Source: Pseudopithomyces maydicus (Eukaryota; Ascomycota; Dothideomycetes; Pleosporales; Didymosphaeriaceae). Taken from it: a DNA stretch of 64,000 nucleotides. The position numbers and the translations under genes were made by a program. Each line of letters begins with the position of its first letter. Position 1 is the stretch's first letter. The notes under the pieces were generated by a model. It saw nothing but the letters and a program-made list of their open reading frames with translations. It ran no database searches and was not told the origin of the DNA. Of this stretch, positions 1 to 10,473 are shown in pieces. The stretch covers positions 1,302,001 to 1,366,000 of the forward strand of contig JANTUC010000008.1 in the NCBI GenBank assembly GCA_026873275.1, in the 5' to 3' direction.

Positions 1-780
1 TGCCTGTAAATTGGATTATGACAGGATTGGACTCAGAGGAACGGATAAGCGGAGATTCAAGACGGTGTCTCGTCCATACTCTATCGGCATAAAATACATA
101 TATTATTAAATTACCAAGAGAAAGCATGTTTGAGGTGAAGAACGCGTCATAGTATCCTCCCCGACCAGATGGCGGACTCGCAGAGCCATCGGCATCTGAG
201 GCCTACATACTGTCTGCTTCACCATTCAACATCGCCCCATAGATTGGTAAAGAGCTCCCCGCGTTGATTGGTACGGCTCCAGTAATAGCTTAATCATCGG
301 GGGTAAGTTTAGTTCAGGACTACGTTTCTCAAAGCACAGTGCACACCAATAGAGCTTGGAACTTGGTGAGCTATATCTAGTGGGGCAGCTCGGAAAGGTA
401 CAGCCGACAAACACAGGCCTAATTCTTTCACTGCAATGAACTAGTTCCAAAAGGTGTGCAAATTGGTATCTTGCGTAGACGGCTAGAAGAGCCAGACTGT
501 AGAAATTCGAAAACGAGACAAACCAACGGGACCCAGCCCCTCCCAGACACCAACCACCTTGCACCTGATTTCCCAGTTATCCGCCGTTTTGATTTGATAG
601 TTGCTAGCCGATTCCAAAACACCCAGATGATCAGATAGTAGTATTGAGAGTCTAGCCTGTACACACCACAAATGATGGAAGGAAAATGATGCGCCGGGTG
701 CTCTATGTTGTGAACAGAGACATTATAGAAGTACAGAATGATGTGATGCTCATATACGGCGAAGGATATCGCGAGGCCTG
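1..780. other. Left-edge intergenic region
   Basis: No open reading frame here looks like a protein; the short ones are low-complexity or overlap each other on opposite strands. The right part is probably the 3' untranslated region of the leftward SS18-like gene that ends at 781. Confidence 0.5.
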
Positions 781-2118
781 TTATTGCTGTGGCTGCTGGA
801 AGCTGTTTGGCATGTTGTTCATGCCGGTGGCATTACTGGGCAGTTGCATGGTGGGCGGCATGCCGGCGCTGTTGGGGGGCTGCATGTTGTTCTGGAGACC
901 AGCGCTATTCGGCGGCTGCATGCTGTTTTGGAGGCTGGCTTGTGATGACGTCGAATTTAGTCTTTGGGGCCCTGGTGACGGCTTGTTGGATGCGCCCTTC
1001 CAGCCTGGGAAGAGGCTCTGCAGTCTCGCATACAACTTGACGAGCTCGTCAGGCGAGGCTGGGGCTACCATGATGGCAGGCCCGGGCATCATGTTCTGGA
1101 TCGGCTTGGAGTGCTTCTCGGCGTTCTGCGCGAGGAAGGCGAGGTTGGCTTGAAGGCGACGCATATAGCTGCAAAAGGTCAGCGGAAATCGGGTGGATGG
1201 AGAAGGGGCTGTTGCTCACTCGCGGTACTCGGGCGAAGGCTGCTGCTGCTTCTCGCCGTCCTGCTTGGTGTCGGGCGCGGGCCCAATGTGGCCAGCCTTG
1301 CCCTGCTCGTACAGGTCCATGACCTGCTGGATGAGCAGCTGGTTGATCTCGAGCAGCGTGTCGATGCGCTGCTTCTCGCGGGCATGGGCGACGGGCGAGA
1401 CGGGCGACTGGGGGAGCGGCTTGACGGGCGTGTGGGCGGCCATGGGCTGCGAGGGCGTGGGCTGGCTGGCGGGTGGGTTCATGGGCTGGCTGGCGGCGGT
1501 GGTGGTGGTGGGCAGGCCGGGGGACTGGGTCTGCCGGGGGTGGCATAGGGCGATGCGTTGCTGTTGTGCTGGCTGGCGGCGGGCGATGCGGTCTGGCGGT
1601 TCTGGACGAACTGCTGGTGGGCGGGCGACGCGAGGGTCTGCGCGAAGGGCGCGGTCGAGTACGAGCTCGGCTGGCCCTGCTGCTGCTGCTGTTGCTGCTG
1701 CTGGTGCTGCTGCAGGGCGGCGGCTTCATGGCGGTCAGCGGGCGGCGCAGAGGCGTGACGGCATGGGGAACGGCGTCGGGCACGGGCATAGCATAGGGAG
1801 GGCAGTGATAGTGGCAGGCAGTGCGCGCTTACCTCGTGCCTGGTGAAGTTGGCTCTGCGACAGGCCTCCGGGCTGCATCGCAGCGCCACTTATCGCTTGC
1901 GACCCAGCGCCTGGCATGCTCGCCGGGAAGCCGGCTGGCTGGCCATTGGCAAACTGCTGGTAGGGGAACGGCGCGCTGGCTGATTGCTGTAGCCGGGCCT
2001 GTGGATCTTGGTACAGCTGTGCCTGTTGCGGGGAATGCGAAGGTGCTGAGGAGGTGGAGAACGGCCCGCCAAACGAGGGCGGCAGGTGCTGGGGACTATT
2101 GAACGTTTGGTAATCCAT
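781..2118 (-). CDS. SS18/SSXT-like SWI/SNF subunit (frame-disrupted)
   Basis: Likely a transcription coactivator of the SS18/SSXT (yeast Snf11-like) type, a nuclear SWI/SNF subunit. Exons read 2118-1833, 1723-1220 and 1168-781, with a GTAAGC donor and a CTGAC branch site in intron 1 and a 51-nt second intron. The SSXT helix is seen as INQLLIQQVMDLYEQGK, and after the last intron comes the paired segment YMRRLQANLAFLAQNAEKH, which matches the second half of the SSXT domain. The flanks are Gln/Pro-rich, with a polyQ run at the start of exon 2. The tail repeats the motif NSMQPPNSAG/NNMQPPNSAG. Exon 2 loses frame at a C5 run (plus-strand G 1536-1540); one extra C restores a 392-residue protein. 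Start chosen at the only upstream Met in frame. The family assignment rests on these two helices; the subunit role is inferred from the family. Confidence 0.75.
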
Positions 2119-3496
2119 GGCGTGCGCTGCCGGTCATTGGACACGTCGCACAACTCGAATTAAATTGATTGGAAGGTTGGTTGATCAGTAGTAGAGGTTA
2201 AGTTGGACCTGGAAAGTAAGTGAAGAAAGCCTGGCGCGTAGTGTGGCCGAAACCCCGACGCCTGCTTAGAGCACCCATCGCCCACAGTGGCTCTCTCCTC
2301 GTCGCGAAGAGCACGCACGCACGAGCGACGACCACCGCTCTGTGTCCTGACGAGCATCGCGTCCGAGCAGCAGGCCAGAGGCCCGGCGTCTCGTCAGATG
2401 CCTGCCTACCTCCACGCATGCACAGAGGCACCTGGACAACCCCTGCTCGCCTTGGCTCCACCCGCTACGGAGAATAGGTTGCTGGACCGCTTCCAGATCC
2501 GTAACCGCAGCCACATGGCCCGGTGGGACGCCGTTAATACTCCTATGCCACCCTACAGAAGGCCCATTTGCATCCTATGAGACGCCCCAGCTGGGATCGC
2601 CGCCCGCCCGTGCACACGAACGGTGAGTCTGTTGCTGTCACTCGCTGCCCACCGAGTACACGCCCGTCACAAACCAGTATCCTGCATGCCATCATCGACG
2701 TGCCACGCTCCAGCCTGACGGCGAAGGCGCTCCTAGCGACTGGTGGGCCGTGGTTTTCGTTGGCGTCTCTGGAATCCCCCAACCATCCATCGAAACAGGA
2801 CCCTCGATGCCCCGTCCAGCCGGGACGGGCAGTGCCACTGTCACCCTGCCAGACGCTGCCAGACGCTGCCAGACGCCACACGTCCATGATGAACACACTC
2901 ACCTCCCGCTCCCATCTGCCCACTTCGCTTGCGCAACTTGGCTCTCCGACCGACCGTTGCGTCATGTGCTTTCGGAAAGAAGAGAGACAAATCGTGAAGA
3001 CCTGACTCGTGTCGCATGGTTCCTTGTCCTTCAAATTATCTACTTTATCTAACCGAACGGCCGGTTGCGTATCGTTCGCCCCGGCACGTTTGAAGCCGCG
3101 TCCCAGCTAGCACCAAATCCCATGGCTCATGTTATCGTGATACCGTGGTCATGGGTGGTTCCATAGGCCCATAAGCGCATAGGCCCATAGCTTATAGGTT
3201 CTCAGGTCCTCAGGTCCCCAGGTTGCCACCACCCCTGTATGCTCACGGCGTCAACTTTTATCGTGTGGATCGGAAAGCAGTCCGTAAGGGGGGCAGCATG
3301 AGTTATGTACCCAATTTTACTGCAAGATTTTCACGCCACCTAATCAATATCGCTTTGGGCATTGGAAACCGTTTGTATCAAAAGATGTCGTTTTGAATAT
3401 AATATGTTCCGTACAAGTACTGCTACTAAACGGTCACAGCACACCAGTCTTCTGTGCTTCGGTAATGCTGATAAATCATTTGCGGCTGACCGTGTC
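2119..3496. other. Intergenic region with short repeats
   Basis: About 1.4 kb between two leftward genes, holding the promoter of the SS18-like gene and the 3' end of MRM2. No credible gene. It contains a 10-nt unit (agacgctgcc) in three tandem copies near 2847-2876 and a repeated 12-mer at 3162-3189. Confidence 0.6.
3162..3222. repeat. Short direct repeats
   Basis: CATAGGCCCATA occurs at 3162-3173 and again at 3178-3189. It is followed by a CTCAGGT-like unit in three near copies to about 3222. Small, local, no associated gene; probably slippage-derived. Confidence 0.6.
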
Positions 3497-4820
3497 CTAC
3501 TCTCGGAACACCTCGTCTCTGGAAGGAGCTTCTTTGCGTCGCAACGCAACGAGGTATCCTTCTTTGGATTCCTGAAACAACATCAGCCTAGCAATACTCG
3601 GACTTTGAAGAACTCACGCTTCGCGACGAGTCTGGCTTTTCTCGGTGCACTTTGGCGAACAAACGCTTCAGTTTCGTCTCGAGCGCCTTATCCTCAGGCC
3701 CTTGATAGAATTTGCAGAGGTAGTGCCCACCGGTACGCAGTGTGTCGAAAGCAAAGTTCAAGCCTGCCATGCAAAGGTCCTAGCCAATCTGTCAACTAAC
3801 AGCTTCTCGGATGCTTGCCCAGTACTTACCATGCTACCTGCGTGATCCTTGAATGCAATGCCCGAAGTGTTCATTAACCTGAAATACGGGTCACTCAAGC
3901 TCTTTTTGTAAAATCCAGTAGTCTGGTCCCAGGGTTCTGACATGTCTGAAAGTACCACGTCCACGACTCTCCCTTGGCTCTTATCTCTCTCCTGAGGAGA
4001 GAGCTTTGGGTCTGGGCGTTTGTCACCGTTGTCCTTTTCTGGTTGCCCGATGGATTCTGTCCCCACTCCTTCAAGGTGTGTATGCCGTTCAATGTCAACG
4101 TAACCGCGCTCCATCTCATCTAGTTCTTCTTCTGTCATCCCCCCATCCTTGTGTGGAGATATCTGTTTTCGAAGGCGACCGAGATCGGGATCTTGAACGT
4201 AGGCGCGCACTTCAGCTTGAATGGTTGGTGAGAGGAAGTTTCCTTGAATCGTCGAGACGCCTCTCGGGGGCTGGGCAGGTATCAAATCGATACCGATGAC
4301 ACGGCCGCCAGGAGTGGTCCTGTTGACAGCAACCTAGGCGGATGTAAGAAGGGAACTCAACAATGGTGTGCAGAAGGTGCGGACCTGGGACCACGATCCG
4401 GGCGCAAAGCCCTACAATAGGTATTAATACAAGTAGTAGCATGGCTTCAATGCAACATACCAAATCTACTACGGTTTGGCCAGGTTTGAAAAGCTTGTGC
4501 TTCTCATTCAACTGGAAGAGTAAGGATGAATGCGCCTAAGACTTGCGACTACTACTGCGTACCTCGAGGAGCTTGAAGGCGGCACGACTTTTAAGCCCCT
4601 GAACCTTGGCCTCTTTGGCAAAGAAATCCTTGCCTTGCCGCGACTTCCATCTCGTAGACGAAGACGAAGAGGCGCATCTAACAGGGACTCTGGAGGGGCT
4701 GGAAGACAAGCAGGAAGAGCACTTGTTGGCTGTGCAGAGGGCCGACACAGGCCAATGGCTCACACCTAGCAAAGCGCTATCGGTGATTTGTCGGAATACC
4801 CGGCGTGACAGCAAAGCCAT
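3497..4820 (-). CDS. MRM2: Mitochondrial rRNA 2'-O-methyltransferase (FtsJ/RrmJ family)
   Basis: Methylates a ribose 2'-OH in mitochondrial large-subunit rRNA. Six exons: 4820-4563, 4511-4461, 4411-4385, 4333-3830, 3779-3618, 3571-3497; total 358 residues. The N-terminus is Arg/Ser-rich and looks like a mitochondrial presequence. The FtsJ core begins at RWKSRQGKDFFAKEA and SRAAFKL (catalytic Lys). The SAM motif GFAPGSW is encoded by the 27-nt third exon. VVDVVLSDMSEPWD gives the catalytic Asp and GGHYLCKFYQG the second Lys. The fourth tetrad residue, Glu, falls in the last 25-codon exon (ESKEGYLVAL). An acidic insert of about 70 residues sits before the Asp motif. The six-exon model was reconstructed by eye from splice consensus and domain continuity, and the frame is consistent throughout. 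Confidence 0.9.
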
Positions 4821-5203
4821 TTTGTACTTTACTTCTATCAAGTCGCGCGACGCGATGCGCGATGCATCGTAGCTAAGAAAGTTGCCGCACGCACCACATG
4901 ATAGCGTCCAATGGCCGTTCAATCGGGACTTGCCTAGGCGCTTTTGGTTTTGGTGCACACCCCCAGGTCAACCATCAACCGCAAGATTATCTACCGGTAC
5001 TGCGTTCCATTGCGTTCACATGCGGTTACTTGACATGTCTTCACATGGTGTTGCTCTTGCCGTGTCGACATATCTGGTCTCATGTGCACATTTGTTCTTG
5101 TTTAATGCATATGTACTCGAAAGCAATCTTCATGCCATCTAACAGTGTATGTAATGACCGCATTGAAATGGGCCACTATTAATAGAAATCAGATCTAGGT
5201 ACA
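4821..5203. other. Intergenic region
   Basis: Promoter side of MRM2 and 3' side of the leftward orphan ending at 5204. Nothing coding seen. Confidence 0.6.
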
Positions 5204-6013
5204 TCATAAGACTCCATTCCATCTTCTTGCTGTACTGCTTGGTATGAAGGCGGAGACTGCCTTAAACTTGATAGATCTGCGCAGGTCAGTTGTAGAAATA
5301 TAACATGGTCCTGGAGTATATATACCTGCAAAACTTGCAATCGAAGATCGAACTCCGGCCATAGCTTCTATATGAAAGGGCGCTGGTGTTCGCCTTCTCT
5401 GATTTAATGGTGCAGTGTCACATCCATTCAGTGGCGACATGGGCGAAGATTTGGGCACAATTTGTAGATGATTCCTCGAACGAGTCATGATGAGTTTGTG
5501 TGATCGTGGCACGTACCTAGCCACTGGCAGATCGTCGTCACTGTCATCAAGGTCGAAAGAGTTTTGTGTGCTTCCAGAGATTGTCCGTTCTCCAAACATC
5601 ATATCGTCGTTGAGCAGTGATGTTGGAGCACGACGGGCCCATTGTTCAGTCTCGACTTCATGTGCATGGCGAATGCTAAGTCGTGACCTTTGAGTGCTAC
5701 CTTGAGTAGTAAGATGTGACAGTTCTGGGATGACCAGTGGCGACGTCGGTGCATCTCGATGGGTTTGGTGTTCAAAGTCCATTCGCCCTGGGCGCGCATT
5801 TGTGCTTGGTGTTATCATACGAGCCTCTGCCCATGGGGTTTCTTCTATGAGCTGTCTCTGAACCATTTCCCTGTCCTTGCTCTTACTCTTGCCCAGGCGA
5901 CACCTACACAACACATAAGCATCAGTGGCAGCACCTAGATGATGCGTAGGAGCTACTGACCATCGGAGAAACTTTCTCCAGACCCGCCCAAGCTTATTTC
6001 TTTTGGTAGACAT
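5204..6013 (-). CDS. Uncharacterised basic/Ser-rich protein
   Basis: I do not recognise this protein. The start is a Met followed by a basic segment (MSTKRNKLGRVWRKFLRW). A probable 57-nt intron lies at 5960-5904, with donor GTCAGT, a CTGAT branch site and a GTAG acceptor. It is a multiple of three and has no stop, so both the spliced (250 aa) and unspliced (269 aa) products stay in frame. The rest is polar, rich in Ser, Arg and Thr, with an acidic patch (DLDDSDDDLP) near the middle and no membrane segment or cysteine motif. Its 5' end faces the rightward transporter gene across about 0.7-0.9 kb. Length, clean splice sites and lack of a competing frame argue that it is real. Confidence 0.55.
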   Translation of the reverse strand: MSTKRNKLGRVWRKFLRWSVAPTHHLGAATDAYVLCRCRLGKSKSKDREMVQRQLIEETPWAEARMITPSTNARPGRMDFEHQTHRDAPTSPLVIPELSHLTTQGSTQRSRLSIRHAHEVETEQWARRAPTSLLNDDMMFGERTISGSTQNSFDLDDSDDDLPVARYVPRSHKLIMTRSRNHLQIVPKSSPMSPLNGCDTAPLNQRRRTPAPFHIEAMAGVRSSIASFAGIYTPGPCYISTTDLRRSIKFKAVSAFIPSSTARRWNGVL

Positions 6014-6683
6014 TATGTGTCAGCCGAGTTTAGTCTATTGTTGAAAGTGGCAGATTTGAGCGAGAGATGATGCATGACCAGGACGCAACGAAACGAGTGT
6101 GTAAGATCAGGGGAACTATGGGACGGGCGCAGGATTTATTGCATCGTTCCCGAGCGAATCTGAAGGTACCAGACCGGCTGTGGATTAGATTCACATTTCA
6201 ATCGTGCCACCAAAGAGAGCGCAGCCAGAGAAGAATAGGAATCAATTGTATGGGTTGTTGGTAGGGATAGAATCATAGATCTGCAGCTGCTTCCAGGCAT
6301 GGGCCACTAAGAAACGGTCTATTGACGAAGGGGTATCGGTCTTCCGATACTGGATCCAATGCCCTCCAGGGCTCCAGCTCCAGGGCTGACTGCAGCTCAC
6401 GTGCTTAGACATGCGGGTTCCGAGGCTGGAGGTGAATACCATGGGGTTCCAGGATTGCCGATGTTGCACAACAGCCAAGCAGCGCTTAGTTACAGATTGC
6501 GGCCTCAAGACGTCTGAACCACGGGCGGCCACAGCACCGAGACTCGAATTGCATCTGCGCCCACGGCACGCGACGTCCCAACTTTGCAGGTAGAGCGAGT
6601 CGAGCGTGCAAATGTCCAGGCCAGGGCGTACCTTGTGATCGGCCTGCCAAGGAGCTAAAGGCGTCACTCGCATCCCCGAAACC
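6014..6683. other. Divergent intergenic region
   Basis: Shared upstream region of the leftward orphan and the rightward transporter gene. If the transporter starts at 6899 instead of 6684, this region extends to 6898. No further gene seen. Confidence 0.5.
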
Positions 6684-8589
6684 ATGTCAACGGCCGAGTC
6701 GGTGGTGCGCTGGCTTCAAGGTTCAAAATCCCCAGCTCCCCCGGATCTGCTGCTGCATCCCGCCGATGTGTTTCCGCTCGCTACACTCTCCAATCCTCCC
6801 TCGTCCACCCATTCCGACAGCGACCGCCACAGCGACGACGGCTCCCGGCACGCCCGTCGCAACGTAGCGTCGCTGGTCCACCCCCGACCCCTAGGAGCAT
6901 GGACGACCAGACCGCCGCGACCCAGGCTCGAAGACGCTCCTCCTCCCTCGTTGGCGCCTCGGGACCCCCCAGCACTCAGGCCGCCGCAAACACAGACGCC
7001 GCAGGTCGGACAACATTCTCGAAGAGGGGAAGACGGCTCATCTGACAGCGACTCTGCGTCGTCGGACAGGACCGACAGCGACCACCTCGAGCTGGACAAC
7101 ATGAGTGCGGACGGGCTACAGGACGACGAAGAGACGGGGCTGACGGGAGGAGACCGCCGGCGCAGGCGGCGCAGGAAGAGGCGGAACACGCTGCTCGACC
7201 AGCGCATCGTGCCCAACGACGTGCATTTCACAAAGGAGGAGGAGAAGATTGCAAACCAGAACGTGATACAGTCCATGTTGATCAATGCACTGCTCATCGG
7301 CCTATGGTGCGCATCCATAGCTTCGCCGTCACATTCCAAAGCTGACTCCGAGCAGGTACCTCTTCTCCATCTCCATTTCCGTCTACAACAAGTGGATGTT
7401 CAAGGTGGACAAAGGCGAAGGCGAAACCAAGAACATCTTCCCATTCCCGCTCTTCACCACATGTCTGCACATGGTGGTCCAATTCACCCTCGCATCGCTC
7501 GTTCTGTTCGCCATTCCTTCGCTCCGACCACGACACGATTCCCTCGACCCCCACGCATCTGGTGCCCGCGAGGAACCGGTAGACCCCAAGAAGCCACTCA
7601 TGACCAAGTGGTTCTACCTGACACGCATTGGCCCCTGCGGGACCGCCACCGGAATGGATATTGGACTGGGCAATACGAGCTTGAAGTTCATCACCTTAAC
7701 CTTCTTCAGTAAGTCTGCACGCTCGCACCAAGCTCTTCAGTCGTTGACCTGATGCCTAGCCATGTGCAAATCATCCGCGCTTGGTTTTGTACTACTTTTC
7801 GCATTTTTGTTCGGTCTGGAACAGATTTCATGGAGGCTCGTTATCATCATCTCCATCATGACCATCGGCGTGGTCATGATGGTTGCCGGTGAAGCTTCGT
7901 TTCACGTTCTTGGCTTCATCCTCGTCATGTCCTCCGCCTGCTCCTCCGGTTTCCGTTGGTCCCTTACGCAGATTCTCCTCCTCCGCAACCCTGCCACCGC
8001 GAATCCCTTCTCTTCCATATTTTTCTTAGCACCAGTCATGTTTCTTAGCATCCTCGTTTTAGCGATACCCGTCGAAGGATTTCCTGCCCTGTTCGAAGGG
8101 CTTTCACAACTGTTTGAGATGAAAGGCCCACTCCTAGGTGTAGGCATCCTGTTATTTCCGGGATGTCTGGCTTTTTTGATGACAGCATCCGAGTTTGCTC
8201 TGTTGAAGAGAACCAGTGTTGTCACACTGAGTATCTGCGGCATATTCAAGGAGGTGGTCACCATTACTACTGCGAATATTGTCTTCCACGATCCGCTCAC
8301 TCCGATCAATTTGGGAGGCTTAGTCATCACCATCTGCAGCATTGCGGCGTACAATTACTTCAAGATTCAAAAGATGAGAAATGAGGCCAGGCTCAACGCG
8401 CATCTCGCTGCGCAGGATCTCTATGCGCCAGTCAATACGCAAGATCCAGATCTGGCTAGGGGCAGCCAACCCGCCAGAGCGTCCATCCGCACTAGCCTCA
8501 CTCTCGGACCTGGAGCCAGTACTGAGCGAGCCGCGGTTGACAGTCCCTCGAGAACATCACCGACCAAGCGACCTGAAGACGTGGAGTAG
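6684..8589 (+). CDS. SLC35C2/Ymd8-like drug/metabolite-superfamily transporter
   Basis: A multi-pass Golgi/ER-type transporter of the triose-phosphate/nucleotide-sugar transporter branch. Exons end or begin at 7306/7356 (49-nt intron with a GCTGAC branch site) and 7708/7760 (51-nt intron). The TM core starts at IQSMLINALLIGLWYLFS and runs about 10 helices; KRTSVVTLSICGIFKEV is typical of the family's last repeat. The hydrophilic N-terminus is acidic, then basic (GGDRRRRRRRKRRN). The C-tail is Ser/Thr-rich. Read from 6684 without change the protein is 601 aa with an unusual Pro/Arg N-terminus. An ATG at 6899 (MDDQTAATQARRRSSSLVG) gives a more natural start if two homopolymers (C 6965-6970, G 7026-7029) are each one base short, making 530 aa. 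The substrate cannot be told from sequence. Confidence 0.85.
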
Positions 8590-9199
8590 AACACTGAGCA
8601 TCGCAATTTCCATCATTGAAAAGATCCGGCTTACATTAGGCAACCTGTATAGCATTTTCGGCGTTACTGTGTGGATGTTCCTTTTTTTGGATTGGTCTTA
8701 CTGGCAATATACCTCGGCGTGCGACCAAAAGTCCCGTTGATATTGATCTAGATATGTATATATAAGAATCTGAAACTCAAGCGGCTGTAGACAGCATGCA
8801 ATAAATCAAATCACTCTGCAATCTTGCTCCGTAGTGAAGCCTAGAATCTTGAAGAACTCGGGCTACATGAGTATCTAACTTAACTTTTACAACCTTCCTT
8901 GTTCATAGAATCCACAGGTGTTCATCTGACTACCCGCAGGTCACGCTTGACTGCTTACGACCCGCATACGTCCCATTGGCTCGGAACACGCTTGCTCGTC
9001 GCTTGCTCGTCGACCAGGGTGTATTCCGTCATTGACAGCTCCGCAGCTCTGGCAGCCTTCCCCACGTATTTGTATTACCAACCCAGCTGCCCCCAGTGCT
9101 TTGCCTCCTCAAGCTGTAGCTCTCTAAACGCCGTTTGTATATAATTGATCGGAACGTTGTTCGATTCGCTTGAAGAGCTTGACCGTGTAACTATTGGGC
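8590..9199. other. Intergenic region
   Basis: 3' region of the transporter gene and promoter of the b561-like gene, both rightward. Holds an AATAAA site at 8800-8805; no gene seen. Confidence 0.6.
8800..8805 (+). promoter_or_regulatory. Putative polyadenylation signal
   Basis: AATAAA about 210 nt past the transporter stop codon, in an AT-rich stretch. Fungal poly(A) signals are degenerate, so this is only suggestive. Confidence 0.35.
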
Positions 9200-10054
9200 A
9201 TGGCGTCTGCAACAGGCATTCCCAACAACATAAATGGAGTGCGAGGGGTAGGAGAAGATGAACCGCTCCTCGGACGAAGAGGAGACGCTGCACAGATGGA
9301 AGGCGAAAGCATATGGCACAACTTATGGCTCGGTCAGTACAACGGCTTACTTTCCCCAACTTCACCTACATAGTGCACCGAGCAGGCTGCACAGCACAAT
9401 GATCACCAATGCTAACACGACACAGGCACCGCCCCCATAGCCCAAGCCGGAATCTGGATCCTCGCCGCCATCATCTGGGGCGCCATCTTCTCCCACAAGC
9501 TCATCTTCTTCTCCGCGCACCCGCTCCTCAACTCGGCCGGCCTCCTGCTCGTCACCCAGGCCGCCCTGATCCTCCAACCCACGCACACCCCGGAGCAAAA
9601 GCGCACCGGCACAACCCTCCACTTCCTCTTCCACCTCGCCGGCCTATCCGCCCTGCTCTCTGGCCTCGTCATCATCGAAATCAACAAGGCGGGCCCCGGC
9701 CACGAGCACTTCGCCTCCCCGCACGCCATCCTCGGCCTGATCTTCTACCTTGCCATCTTCTTCCAGGCTGTCGTTGGGTTTACACAGTACTACACGCCGA
9801 GCCTGTACGGGGGCGTCGACAAGGCCAAGGCCGTGTGGAAGTACCACCGTGGCACGGGATACGTCATCGCGACGCTGGGTCTAGCCACCGTGTGTGCGGC
9901 GAGTTGGACGACGTACAGCTTGAATGTGGCGCATATTCAGCACTGGGCGGTGATTGTGGCGAGCGTCTTGGTGCTTGTTGGGGTTGTGCCGAGGATCAAG
10001 TTGCAGAAATTTGGGTTGAAGAAGGAGGACGGGAGTGTGAGGTTGGAGTCGTAG
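9200..10054 (+). CDS. Cytochrome b561/ferric-reductase-type membrane protein
   Basis: A small integral membrane protein with a b561-like fold, expected to bind haem and pass electrons across a membrane; donor and acceptor are unknown. Two exons, 9200-9332 and 9426-10054 (donor GTCAGT, acceptor ACACAG), encode 253 residues. After a hydrophilic N-terminus of about 45 residues come 5-6 TM helices. Conserved-looking histidines sit where haem ligands are expected: IFSHKLIFFSAHPLL, LHFLFHLAGL, GHEHFASPHAILG, WKYHRGTGY and AHIQHW. The C-terminus is short and charged (FGLKKEDGSVRLES). No DOMON or flavin domain is attached, so it is a stand-alone b561 unit. The assignment rests on the histidine and TM pattern. 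Confidence 0.75.
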
Positions 10055-10473
10055 TACGGTGATTGGAGTGGTGCTGTGTTGCGCGAAGCGTGAGTATTGC
10101 AGCAGCTTGCATCACATGAATGCACACATGAGGATGGATATTTCGAGCGGGCTTGGTATGACTTGTGCATTTCGCACTTTTATATACGTAGCAACGTTCC
10201 TCACGCGGAGTACGAGCGGGATGGACATTGCATTAGAGGCGTACACGCTGTTTGAGCGAGTTCTGGAGTTGATAAAAAATCTTATGGACTCTTCTTCTTC
10301 AATTGTAGCGAGATGCGAGTAGTACGTTGAAATGTTGTCAGGTAAAAATATCATATGTACTGACTAACGTATGGTAACGCTGCAACTTTATGTACGTCTA
10401 TCGAATGCGCAACGGACTATGGACGCTCCCTGTTCTACCAAACTCAAAGTATACAAAAAAACGTAGATCAATC
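10055..10473. other. Convergent 3' intergenic region
   Basis: Separates the stop codons of the b561-like gene (+) and the FKBP-STIMATE gene (-). AT-rich; no gene or structure noted. Confidence 0.6.

Noticed and set aside
1193..1846. 217-codon plus-strand open frame
   Set aside because: It is antisense to the SS18-like exons; its Trp/Gly-rich product mirrors the GC-rich CAG/CCC composition of the real gene.
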